From: Gibbula magus | Lineage: Eukaryota > Mollusca > Gastropoda > Trochida > Trochidae | Reading direction: 5' to 3' | NCBI GenBank assembly: GCA_936450465.1 | Contig: OW388300.1 | Coordinates: forward strand, 49,961,378-50,025,377 | DNA length: 64,000 nt | Shown: piece by piece, positions 23,267 to 33,418 of the stretch | Layout: each line of letters begins with the position of its first letter | How positions within the stretch are numbered: the first letter of the stretch is position 1 | The notes under the pieces: model-generated | Databases searched by the model: none | What the model was told of the DNA's origin: nothing | Seen by the model: the letters and a program-made list of their open reading frames with translations, nothing else | Program-made: the position numbers and the translations under genes

Positions 23267-24126
23267 GGGAGAAAGTAAGTTGGACACTTGTTACCACAGG
23301 AACTCGATATCGTAAGTAAAATGTAGGTAAAACATAGATAAAACAAACCTACCGCCTATATAACATAGAGTAAAGGAGCACGGGCAACCATGCTGCCGAT
23401 CTAAGGGTTCATTCACCATTAGCTCAAGCGTAACGCTAAGAATTGGTGACATACACACAAATGAACGGACGTACTTATGAATTATACATTTCTCCGCAAA
23501 ACACGGCTAACTTACAACATATGTCACCCTTATGATAAGTTTAATAGCTCTTCTAACTCGAAAATCGGCCACAAAAACCTCTCCCGTGAACGTTAGTCCG
23601 CAGAAGACACCCCTTCAAACGATCTGATTGGTCCGTTGAGTTGGCTCTGGAAGTTCACATTTCAAAGCTTCCCTCTGATCAAGTGTTGAATTCATAGTGA
23701 AGCAATTTTCGAAATATCCTGTCGTCTCGCCACGCCGTCGTGTTTGTTAACGATACTATATTAATAGTTCAGCTCAACAGACCAATCAGATCGTTCGAAT
23801 GGGTATAGACTGCGGACTAACGTTCACGGGTGAAGTTTTTGTGGTCGATTTTAGAAGAGCTATTAAAGTTATCTTAGGGGTGACATATGTTGGAAATTCG
23901 CCGTGTTTTGCGGAGAAATGTAGAATTCATATGTACGTGCGTTCATTCGTGTATGTCACTAATTCTTAGCGCAACTTTTGACCTAATGTTGAATGGACCC
24001 TTAGATCGGCAACATGGCTGCCCGTGCTCCTTTTCTCTATGTTATATAGGGGGTAGGTTTGTTTTACCTATGTTTTACCTACATTTTACTTACAATATCG
24101 AGTTCCTGTGCTTGTTACTTATTCCC
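23267..24126. mobile_element. 860-bp foldback element with long inverted arms
   Basis: The left arm (about 23267-23640) and right arm (about 23773-24126) are reverse complements with scattered mismatches; matched words include CACAGGAACTCGATAT, AAACCTACCGC/TAGGGGGTAGGTTT and AATTGGTGACATACAC-type blocks. A non-matching spacer of about 130 bp lies between. No protein is encoded. The structure is that of a foldback or long-TIR MITE. Its right end is 141 bp before the sulfotransferase start codon and about 120 bp before the splice acceptor, so it lies within or next to the 5' intron of that gene. Confidence 0.85.
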
Positions 24127-24248
24127 TTCTTAATTGAATAAAATATATTTAAATCATGGCTTGTTTTAGATAACGTTATTCGAAGCAAGCTATAGCTATA
24201 AAACTGAGTGAAAGATGTATACATGATAGTCCGAATATATTGTCTATT

Positions 24249-24260
24249 TTGTTATTTCAG
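24249..24260 (+). promoter_or_regulatory. Putative 3' splice acceptor before the sulfotransferase exon
   Basis: TTGTTATTTCAG ends 7 bases before the chosen ATG at 24268. It fits a pyrimidine-rich acceptor and suggests that the 5' UTR lies in an upstream exon not identified here. Confidence 0.55.
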
Positions 24261-24267
24261 ATTCACC

Positions 24268-25554
24268 ATGACTTCTTTAATGGGATCGACTCTTTTCATC
24301 ATTACTATCAGTCTTCTAAAAACAGTGTATGGACTAATTCAGCAGGTCACGTGGTATATCAATGGCATTCAATCATCACGTGACAAGACCTGCTACGAAC
24401 GTTCAGTGCACGTGCAGAAGGTGTTATGGGGCAAAAGACTAAATCACCGTCAGCCTAGCTCCTCAAGTGAATTTTTTACATCCCATGTTGCATTTGCCCA
24501 TCCAAAGGTCCTCTTAGATCCAAACATATCCTTGTATGGACTGGACAATAATGAAGCTACTTTCCTTAAGACTAAGAACAGTGTTAATCTTTTCAGCTCT
24601 GACATACACCCCTTCATGAAATGGGCCCAAGCAGATAATTCTGAAATGGTTTACACAATGCCCCTTTGGGCGTTCAACAAGTTCGCTGAACAAGTGGGTG
24701 ATCCTGTGTTACCAGTTATATGGATATCAAACATTGGCCGATGCGGGTCTACACTGTTAGGACAAGTCTTCGAGAAAATACCGGGAACCATTTCTCTTGG
24801 AGAGCCTGATGCAATTACGGCCTTGACATTATTAAATAAAGGTGAGAAGATATCAAAACAGGAAGCACGTGATCTTCTCCGAAGTGTGATTCGAATACAA
24901 TGTAGAAGCCTGCCAGGAGCTCGGAGGATTGTTCTGAAGACAGCTTCAGAGACATTTGCCGAGGTTAAGGATATCTATACCATGTTTCCCAAAATCAAAC
25001 ATGTTTTTCTTTACCGAAAATTCTTAACATTTGCAAAATCTGTAAAGGGAGCGTTGAATGCAAACTCAACGGGAACCGTATTAAAGAAAGTGTTTGACTG
25101 GGTTTCACTGCTGCAAAATAGGATGTACAGAGAGCATGTGCGCATCGACCGCGATAACCACTTCTTGGAAGATTTCGCATCAAATCTTAATTTCTTTGGT
25201 TTGTGGGTTTTACTAGCTGCTGCAGTCATCCAAAGATACAAGGAATATGTTGACCAAGGCATACCTATGTTTGCCATTCTTTACGATGATCTAAGTTTGC
25301 ATAAGGAAGAAATAGTCACAGAAATGTTTCGAAGGCTGAATATTCCTCATAAATATGTGTTAATTGCTTTGAAAGCTTTTGAAAAAGATTCCCAAAGAGG
25401 CACGTTTCTCAGCAAAAAGATGATAGGTGACAAGAGAGAGTTGTCACCTCGGGAGATGTCGGAAACAAATGAAATTCTCCGAAGATATGGCTTCCCATCG
25501 TGTGATGTTGTTATTGATGTCCCAAATAGGATTTCACCTCCATATCATGACTGA
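24268..25554 (+). CDS. Sulfotransferase-like type II membrane protein, 428 aa
   Basis: An intact single-exon coding frame. Residues about 6-27 (GSTLFIITISLLKTVYGLIQ) form one N-terminal membrane segment, the signal-anchor layout of Golgi sulfotransferases. Residues 153-163 (SNIGRCGSTLL) match the 5'-phosphosulfate-binding loop for the donor PAPS, and residues 249-258 (YRKFLTFAKS) match the 3'-phosphate-binding motif. The expected role is sulfate transfer to a glycan or other acceptor in the Golgi lumen; the acceptor cannot be told. The ATG at 24268 is preferred over an in-frame ATG at 24208 because a splice acceptor lies between them and the membrane anchor starts right after it. A stop-containing partial copy lies at 49.6 kb. 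It could instead be a related P-loop protein that has lost activity. Confidence 0.8.
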   Translation: MTSLMGSTLFIITISLLKTVYGLIQQVTWYINGIQSSRDKTCYERSVHVQKVLWGKRLNHRQPSSSSEFFTSHVAFAHPKVLLDPNISLYGLDNNEATFLKTKNSVNLFSSDIHPFMKWAQADNSEMVYTMPLWAFNKFAEQVGDPVLPVIWISNIGRCGSTLLGQVFEKIPGTISLGEPDAITALTLLNKGEKISKQEARDLLRSVIRIQCRSLPGARRIVLKTASETFAEVKDIYTMFPKIKHVFLYRKFLTFAKSVKGALNANSTGTVLKKVFDWVSLLQNRMYREHVRIDRDNHFLEDFASNLNFFGLWVLLAAAVIQRYKEYVDQGIPMFAILYDDLSLHKEEIVTEMFRRLNIPHKYVLIALKAFEKDSQRGTFLSKKMIGDKRELSPREMSETNEILRRYGFPSCDVVIDVPNRISPPYHD

Positions 25555-25801
25555 GGACACTTTATCAAGTCCTTTGAAAGCACTTTATATATGCATAGAT
25601 ATGAGTCGAAACGTGTATCGCTATATAATCCCTGTAATGATACGTTATCCCTGCTTTTCCAAAAAACGACTGGATACTTTCACTGATTAATATTTCTTCG
25701 CTATTGTTAACCTTCTGCATAAATTTATGCCGACTTGCTATAACCAATATTCCTACTGATGAAGGAGTAAGTATATACTCTGCAGCGCTATGTCTGTTCA
25801 C

Positions 25802-25807
25802 AATAAA
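25802..25807 (+). terminator. Polyadenylation signal AATAAA for the sulfotransferase gene
   Basis: The first AATAAA downstream of the stop, 248 bp after it, followed by a T-rich stretch (TTCTTGTTTTTAT). Confidence 0.5.
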
Positions 25808-26009
25808 GAAGTAATTATCAAGAAATTCTTGTTTTTATATTAATTCAACTTTTTAAAAGCCCTTAAAATACCTATTTCTGCTTAATCAAAACATATTGTC
25901 TCTTTCAAGGCAGAAAATGGTGTTCATGTATGAAATGGAAAAAGACAATTTGAAATTGAAGCTTCGAGGTAAAATACACTTTCCGGGTTAATAATGCATG
26001 ACAAAAAAT

Positions 26010-26941
26010 AGAGCCATGGGCTCTGTAGCTCATCAGGCTTTATATACATTAACTAATTCAAAATGTCAACTTCTAAGTGAGAGGTATAACACATAGTAAG
26101 CACTTAAAATGGAGAAGATGAAATAGGTGTTAAGGTCCTTGCCCCTCTGATCAATCTTTGAGGCCAGTGTTAAAATCCCCTACAAATAAAGTCACACTTG
26201 AAGATTAATTCATTACTGTTGTTTCCGTTAAATTACCTCCCTTTAAAGAGCACATAAAATCTCTAGATGAAATAGCTTTTCAGGTCATGACGTCTGTGAC
26301 CTGTATTTGGGGTCGCAGGATCACGAAATTTACAATTTAGCATTCTCATTGGCCAAGGAGTATGCACACAACTTTTCAGCTCTCTAGACCTTTTGGAACT
26401 GGAGAAGAAGAAGAAAATTGGTTTTTAAGGTTGTGATTCCTGTGACCCCAATTAAGGTCACGGGGTCACCAAATCTACAATTTAAAATCCCCATTAGCCA
26501 AGGAGTCTACACACAACTTTTCATCTCACTAGACCATTTGGAACTTAAGAAGAAGATGAAAATAGGTTTTTGGGGTTGTGACCCTTTTGACCCCATTTGG
26601 GATCACAGGGTCATGAAATCTAGCTACAATTTAAAATCCCCATTAGCCAAGGAGTCTGTACACAACCTTTCAGCTCTCTAGACCTTTTGGAACTGGAGAA
26701 GAAGATGAAAATAGGTTTTTGGGGTTGTGACCCCTGTGACCCCATTTGAGGTCACGGGGTCACGAAATCTACAATTTAGAATCCCCATTAGCCAAGGAGT
26801 CTGCACACAACTTGTGAGCTCCCTTGACCAAGTGGTTCTGGAGAAGATGAAAATGCGAAAAGTTTACAGACGGATTGATGGACGGACGCCGGACACCGTG
26901 CCATGCCATAAGCTCATCGGGCCTTTCAGGCCGGATGAGCT
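26010..26941 (+). mobile_element. Tandem-repeat element (family P), single orientation
   Basis: Bracketed by AAAAAT at 26004-26009 and 26942-26947. The left end is a hairpin (AGAGCCATGGGCTCT) followed by GTAGCTCATCAGG; the right end, after GGACGGACGCCGGACACC, is GCTCATCGGGCCTTTCAGGC and CCGGATGAGCT, so AGCTCATC/GATGAGCT forms an inverted pair. The core has about five diverged units with GAGAAGAAGATGAAAATAGG and GACCCCATTTGAGGTCACGG. Non-coding. Confidence 0.85.
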
Positions 26942-26996
26942 AAAAATCAGTGTTCATTTGCTTGTTTCATAAATCAATAAATAAATAACAAGCAAA

Positions 26997-27290
26997 TGTC
27001 ACTGGGTCGACATGAACCCCTGCCACAAATGATGCATCAAAATTCAAATAAATAATTTCAAGGTCACAAGATTAGACTTTGCCCTAAACCTTCCCTAGAA
27101 GAAATATGTTGTAAGGTATGATGAGAATCAGGTGAACAGTTATTGCAATATCCCACCGACTAGCTTAACATGCAATATAATGTACTGGAAAAGTTCTGCT
27201 GTGACCTAGAAAAAATGTCAAGATCACCAAAAACATAAGCCCTTTCCCTTCCTTAGCAGAACAAGTGTTTGTCACAAAGATGATCATGTC
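26997..27290 (+). mobile_element. Diverged relative of the AGGTCA-rich family T element (partial)
   Basis: Begins TGTCACTGGGTCGACATGAA and CCCCTGCC, aligning with the left end of the 16431-17190 element, and continues with TTTCAAGGTCACAAG and CTGTGACCTAG units. The right end is lost. Confidence 0.55.
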
Positions 27291-27349
27291 CCCCCAACAC
27301 AATCAAGAATTGAGAATAAAAGTGAACACACTGTTTCTACAGCGTAGTC

Positions 27350-27630
27350 AGCTCTTTATGTCTCCCCAGGAAGGGTCAAAACCTATTGTTTTGGGTTGAG
27401 TATCCGTCGGCGTCGTCGTTCCCATTGTTTCCGGGGCATACCTCTAAAACTACTTGACCCATCTTCACCAAAAATGGTACATAGATCCGCCTTTTTTGGG
27501 AAGACAGATTTTTTTTTTCGGTTTCCTTGGTAACAATTTGGACTTTGTCTTTTAGACGGGTAATAACTGAAATTGAATTGAGGGAAGGGAGAGACGTCTG
27601 TTATTGCGAGTAAAAACACTTTCTAGACAA
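27350..27630 (+). mobile_element. Short copy of the TTCCATGGTAACAATTTGGAC repeat family (family U)
   Basis: Contains one unit with GTTTCCTTGGTAACAATTTG and the end block AATTGAATTGAGGGAAGG, then TTATTGCGAGTAAAAACACT, which match the right end of the longer copy at 54.1-54.56 kb. Confidence 0.6.
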
Positions 27631-27639
27631 ATTGGATTC

Positions 27640-28135
27640 AATTGTTATTATATCGGGTCAACGGCATTTTAAAAACTGGTCAAATGATCTTGAAAATGTG
27701 AGGATTGTGATCTTGAAAATGTTAAGGTCACCAAAATCGATTAGGGTCTGGGTACTCACTCCTCTATTGAAGTCTGGTACCAATCGAATACTCTGGGCAC
27801 AAGGGTTCATGTGTTATCGTTACAACCAAATTTAAGACTTGTAAAAGTCTGGCAATGACCTTAAAACTGAGCTCAAGGTCACCCACATCGAGTGGTATCC
27901 GAGTAGTAGCCACATGAAGATTGGTACCAAATATGAAGATGTAATAGTCCATGGTATACCGCGCTAATAACATTTTAAAAAACGGGCCAGTCTTTGAAAA
28001 TCAGGTCAAGGTCATCCAAATTTACTGGTGTCTACCTATTCCCAAAATGAAGATTGGCCAAATTTTAAGGTGCAACAGATCATGAGATATCGCGCTAACA
28101 TGAAACGGGAAAGACGGACACTTCATAACGGAGTA
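27640..28135 (+). repeat. Degenerate AGGTCA-containing tandem repeat
   Basis: Three diverged units with the order TGACCTTNAAAA, TCAAGGTCANCCA and ATGAAGATTGG(T/C)C, ending in GACGGACACTTC. It belongs to the same broad class as the neighbouring half-site-rich elements; boundaries are not clear. Confidence 0.5.
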
Positions 28136-28850
28136 TAATATATGTGCACTAGAATTCAGTTGAATGAGAATACGTTCGCATTCATTGCAATAAAGAAGTT
28201 GGCGGACTATCCACAGATCCTGTTCTCATTCATCATACAACCTTTTAAAAGGTCTCTCAAAGAAGTGATACGATTCAGTTATTGGGTCGTATAGTCAGTA
28301 TTGCAATGTTTATTGACATCATAATTTTAGTCACGTGCTTCTAAATGTAAGTATATCTCGGCATCCCCGATTCTACCACAACTATCGTCAATGACTTATT
28401 GTAAACTATTTTCGTATTTATTTATTGGTTGCCAAGTTGCGCATCCTTAACCAAAAACCTCCTGATAAGACATAAATAATAAGTAAGCCCTCATATGCAC
28501 GGATAACACGTGGCACTGATTCGAAGCAACTAAATCTTTTTTTCATATGGGATACTTCCGCACACACAGTTGATAAGCGTCGCAAATTCATACATAACAG
28601 ATTATAGTCTTTATTGTTGTGAATGTTAATTTTCAAAGGAATACATTCATTATCAAATACTAGAATTATTGCAAGTATTGTCATCTTTACAGTGTAATGA
28701 AAAGTTAATTTCATTGCATGATTTTATAAAGTCAACAAGCACATTTGATCGATAACATGTTGCATGATTATTATTTACTTAATGATTGTTTAAAGTTGTA
28801 ATTGATATTACTTGTTAGCGTTTGTGTGTATATATACTATAATGTTATTA
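28136..28850. other. Spacer, no gene
   Basis: Contains a short copy (about 28165-28215) of the GCATTCATTGCAATAAAGAA word that also sits at the right arm of the 38.2-kb foldback. Otherwise nothing is recognised. Confidence 0.5.
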
Positions 28851-30462
28851 GCAGCTCCGACTAAGTCGGAGCTGCTATCAGTTTTTGCGCAGTTTCCGTC
28901 GCCGCCGCCGCCGCCGCCGCACGCGCGTTTTGTATTCGCTATAACTTTTTTCCTAGAAGTTTTGAGAACTCATATACATAACTTCTTACTTATGCCCCTG
29001 GGGAATTTTTTTGACATGTTCATATTCAAGGTCAAAGGTCAAGGTCACGAGTTCTGAAATCGCTTAAAAAATCCTTGTAAACACGATAACTTGAAAAATA
29101 TTTGTACTATCAGGCTCTTATTTGGTGTAGATCAACTATGGAGAAAGGCCAAAATTTGAAAAGGTTTTCGCTAACATCCGTCAAAGGTCAAGGTCACAGC
29201 GAGGGCACGACTTAAGCATGCTTTTGCGAAAATGTCTTATTTCAATTATTAACACTTTGAATCATTACATGATTGTTATACACAATGAAAAGTGATCACT
29301 GATTGTGTGACCTTGAATTTAAAAGGTCAAGGTCACGAAACATGTTCAAGGTCACCAGTTCTGAAATCACTAAATAACCTTTTCCCAAGAAGGAATTAAC
29401 ACCTCATATACTTAACTTCTTTCTTATAAACCTGGTGGATGATTTTGACATGTTCACATTCAAGGTGAAAGGTCAAGGTCACAAGTTCTGAAATCGCCAA
29501 AAAAAATCCTTGTTAACACGATAACTTGACAAATATTTGTGCTACCAGGCTCTTATTTGGTGTACATCAACTATGGAGAAAGGCCAAGATTTGAAAAGGT
29601 TTTCGCTAACATCCGTCAAAGGTCAAGGTCACAGCGAGGGCACGACTTAAGCATGCTTTTGCAAAAATGTCTGATTTCAATTATTAACACTTTGAATCAT
29701 TACATGATTGTTATACATAATGAAAAGTGATCACTGATTGTGTGACCTTGAATTTAAAAGGTCAAGGTCGCGAGATAGGGTCAAGGTCACCAGTTCTGAA
29801 ATCACTTAATAACTTTTTTCCATGAAGGTATCAACACCTCATATATATAGCTTCTTTCTTGTACACCTGGGGAAATATTTTGACATGCTCACATTCAAGG
29901 TGAAAGGTCAAGGTCATGAGTTCTGAAATCACTACAAAAATCCTTGTAAACACGATTACTTCAACAACTTCTGTGCTATCAGGCCCTAACTTGGTATATA
30001 TAAACTATGGAGAAAGACCAAGATTTGAAAACGTTTTTGCTAAAATCTGTTAAAGGTCAAGGTCACAGCAAGGTCACAACAAGCGTGCTATTGTGAATAT
30101 GCCTTATGTTAACAATGAACTTTTTTGAGTCATTGCATGATTGTTATACACAATGAAAAGTAATCATTGATGATGTGACCTTGAAGGTCAAAGTTCAAGG
30201 TCATGAGATATTGGTTAAGGCCATGTTAATCTTTTGATCCAATTTTGAAATCAGAAATAGGTTTTAAGAACAAAGTTGTGAAAAGTGACCCCAGTGATGA
30301 TTCAACTTGTTAGAATAACTTGAATAATGAAAAACATTTTGTCCAAAAAATTCCCATTTTATTTATGCTGAGGAGAAGGCGGAACAGGGAAAGGTGAGAC
30401 CCAAAGTTTCGGAGCTGCTCTGCTTTTGCGGTGTCCCGCAAACGCTCTTCTAGTTAAATAAG
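28851..30462 (+). mobile_element. Element with three 433-435-bp units dense in AGGTCA half-sites (family V)
   Basis: The left end is a palindrome (GCAGCTCCGACTAAGTCGGA, then GCTGC) and a (GCC)8-type run at about 28898-28920; the right end is GTTTCGGAGCTGCTCTGCTT, so GCAGCTCCGA/TCGGAGCTGC is an inverted pair. Three units start at 29131, 29566 and 29999 (ATCAACTATGGAGAAAGGCC landmark). About a dozen TCAAGGTCA words and several AAAGGTCAAGGTCA direct repeats occur. A partial copy lies at 35925-36390. No coding. Confidence 0.8.
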
Positions 30463-30790
30463 TATTTCCGTATTGGGCTAGTTACAGGTCCGGGGTCCGT
30501 TGTATTGGCCCGAGACGAAGACGAGGGCCAATACGGAAATACGTAATTAATGACAATTTATTAATTGACCTCTTTTCATTCTGTTTGCACTAAACATAAC
30601 AATTATAACAATAACAAATAACAATTATAAACAAGATAGGTGAACATGCCATGGGTCAAAGATATGAAGCGACAACTTCGGGCTTTCATGAAATGTGCGT
30701 CTGCGCATGCTCAGACTCATTATTGGCCCAGTTTATCCCGTATTGGCCCAGCTTGTCTCGTATTGGCCCAGTTGTCGAATCATATGGTCT
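30463..30790. repeat. Palindrome and short direct repeats built on CCGTATTGGCCC
   Basis: AAGTATTTCCGTATTGG (about 30465) and CCAATACGGAAATACGT (about 30529) form an inverted pair. Downstream, TATTGGCCCAG occurs three times at intervals of about 20 bp (30721-30775). Likely a small foldback remnant. Confidence 0.6.
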
Positions 30791-31194
30791 AGGCCGTAAA
30801 TACCGTATACATGCCATAACCTTGATAGTTAATTAATGAACATATATGTGCACAAAGTTAAGCAGCCTCTGATATTTTCATATAGCTGAATGTCATAAAC
30901 AAGTAAACTCTGCTATGACCCTAAATTAGTCCTAGATTATGTTTTTTTTTTCTCCAGATAGAACAGCCATCTGGCAAGAAAGACACGCAACAACATGTAG
31001 TTGTTATCATTATTTAATAGCGATGACGTCATGTTTACACAGGTACTGTTTTACCATGAAACAATGTCCAAAAAAGTATGGAGCTGTAAGTGAAACAAAA
31101 CACATTCGCATTGGTATTGTCACTTCTGAATGTTCTTTGTAGATCCTAGTGTACATAGTGTTCAATAAGAATGATCAGTATCGGTAGGATCTCC

Positions 31195-32335
31195 ACGTAC
31201 CTAGATGACACACTGCACCCTACGCCTCATGCCTCCAGTCAGACATCGGATCTGTTCTTGTGTCAATAACCTCCATTCAGCGTCAAGAGCTGCCTCCAAC
31301 TCATGTACATTCTGTACTGAAGGCTTCCGATCCTGGAGATGCCGCCCTAGAATATCCCACACATGCTCCAGAGGGCTCAGATCTGGGCTTACTGCTGGCC
31401 AGGGTAAAGTTGCATGTAATCGACAACGGCACGTTGTCGTCCATGTACTTTGGTCGTGTAGCAAGTGAATGGTTATCGAAATGAGGAACAACGACCGGCT
31501 GTAGAACGTCCCGGATGTACTGAGCTCCCGTTAAGTTGCCTCTGATGGCGACCAAATCCAGCTTGCAGTTTTGAGACAGTCTTCCCCATACCATAACAGA
31601 GTCACCTCCATACGGAACAGTTGGCTGGATGTTCCTTGGGGTATAAGCTTTATTCGTCTGTCTCCAAACACGTGCACGCCCATCAGTAACATGGAGCAAG
31701 AATCGACTCTCGTCAGACCAATGGATTTTCCGCCAGGTCCTTAGATTCCAGTGTTGTCTGTCCAAACACAATGCCAATGCCAACGTTTATAATGGTCTCT
31801 CAAGAAGGGACGTTTAATTACCCTTCTTGCCGATTTGAGGCGATTTCTGACTGTTCTGGTGCTGATGTTTCGATTTGGTAACCACATACGTTTCAGCTGA
31901 GGACTGAGGACTTAGGAAGGGTTATCGACGTACATGTCTTCTCGAGGTGTAGTGACAGTAGGTCTTCCAGACCTTGGACGGTCCATTGCACTTCCTGTCT
32001 GCGCATGCTTCGGTCCATTGCACTTCCTGTCTGCGCATGCTTCCGAACTAAACGACTAACAGCAGTGTAATGGTAGCCCATATTTCTTCCCATCGCCTTA
32101 AAGGACATTCCTGCAGAATGCATACCAATATTTTGATTTCTGAGATCCATTGACAATCGTTTTCGTGCCATGTAGATATGCAATATATATGTTTGAATGG
32201 CTATGGAAAGCATACCAGCAAATGCAGTTGGGCCATACTGCTTTTTGTGATCCTCGAGCGTAGCATGTTGCACGTGCATGCCCCGAACGTGTAGCTGCAT
32301 CACTGGTTGGAACTATCGCACAAACACTACTCTTC
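31195..32335 (-). pseudogene. Tc1-like DNA transposase, broken
   Basis: Minus-strand reading from 32303: an N-terminal segment with helix-turn-helix character (FKAMGRNMGYHYTAVSRLVR), a region broken by a 32-bp duplication, then HWNLRTWRKIHWSDESRFLL (central catalytic Asp box), GGDSVMVWGRLS, a YMDDN box, and after a frame change AVSPDLSPLEHVWDILGRHL (the last catalytic acidic residue, family pattern PDLNPIEHVWD). Tc1/mariner transposases cut and paste at TA targets. Terminal inverted repeats could not be identified. At least two frame disruptions make it inactive. Confidence 0.85.
31980..32043 (+). repeat. 32-bp perfect tandem duplication inside the Tc1 remnant
   Basis: GGTCCATTGCACTTCCTGTC and the following 12 bases occur twice without spacing (31980-32011, 32012-32043). 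Thirty-two is not a multiple of three, so it breaks the transposase frame. Confidence 0.95.
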
Positions 32336-33418
32336 TCATAAATGAACCTTGTTTAACTATTTAAAATATACTATGTATATATGGTTAAAATCATCAGAAC
32401 TTTTAGACGTATCTTTCACAAAGATTTGAACTCAGAGACACAGAGAGGGTTTTCATGAACTTGTATTTCAGAAGCAATAAAATACAATCACTTTCTGCAA
32501 CAAACAGAAAAACACTTTGTAAACTACAGCTCTGTTATTAATTCAATATTATGTAGTTACAAATCATTATACAATGTAAACACTACTAGCAAACTATCTC
32601 TGAATATAACTAAACTCTCAGTAATATGTAGTTGCATAGTACAGTTATTTTACACTCGGTTGCTCTGACATGAATTACTTACTCTTGGGTGATTTACTCA
32701 AGATATATATTAATAATATCATGACACGTGTAATTCGATTCCAAATATGAGTAGCAGACATGACTTTTACTTGAATATATGCTACTTGCAACTGGAAAAC
32801 ATTGAAATCTAACGCTCATAAACTCTTTAATAATTGACAAACATCAGGAAAATCTAATCTACATAAAAGTTGAGCACACATCATTTTATGGCATGAAATA
32901 ACACTTGACCAGTACACATTAAAAACATAATATGGGCTGATAAGAAGATAAAATGAGAGTTAAAGCATCACCATACCTGAGGGTGGACCCTCCCTGGCTA
33001 TAGACATGTTTTGTTTTTCCTAGAACCTACATTGCTTAGAATAACTTTATTTACTCCATTTTGTTATTGTTTCCGCCTTTCTGTTTTGCCATCTGCTATT
33101 TAGCAAAAACCTCCCAACAGTACCGTAATAAAATCATTAATGCAAAATGCTGCAATACACGCTGCAAGTAGCTTAGCTGCTACGGCTCGCTTGCACTGAC
33201 ATTAGTGCACTATGAGCTGAAACATAATGTTACATGTAATGCATAGAGTTTAAAAGTAGAAACAACACTCATAAAATCCCTTTAAAGTTATTGATAAATA
33301 TCATTAGAAATAGAACAAATGGAAATTACCTTGTGAAATGAAAGTATATGATTACATTGTAGTATTTACATAAAAATGTGAATTAAGAGGAAAATATTTT
33401 AGCTATCTATGCCTTATT
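32336..33418. other. Spacer, nothing identified
   Basis: AT-rich sequence without supported genes or clear repeats. Confidence 0.55.

Noticed and set aside
24208..24267. Upstream in-frame ATG for the sulfotransferase
   Set aside because: A good splice acceptor (TTATTTCAG) ends at 24260, inside this extension, and the extension would put extra hydrophobic residues before the membrane anchor.
28898..28925. (GCC)n run as a CpG-island promoter
   Set aside because: It is a short triplet run within the end of a repeated element, not next to a gene.
31205..31484. Plus-strand frames of 74-87 codons
   Set aside because: They lie antisense to the conserved Tc1 catalytic domain.
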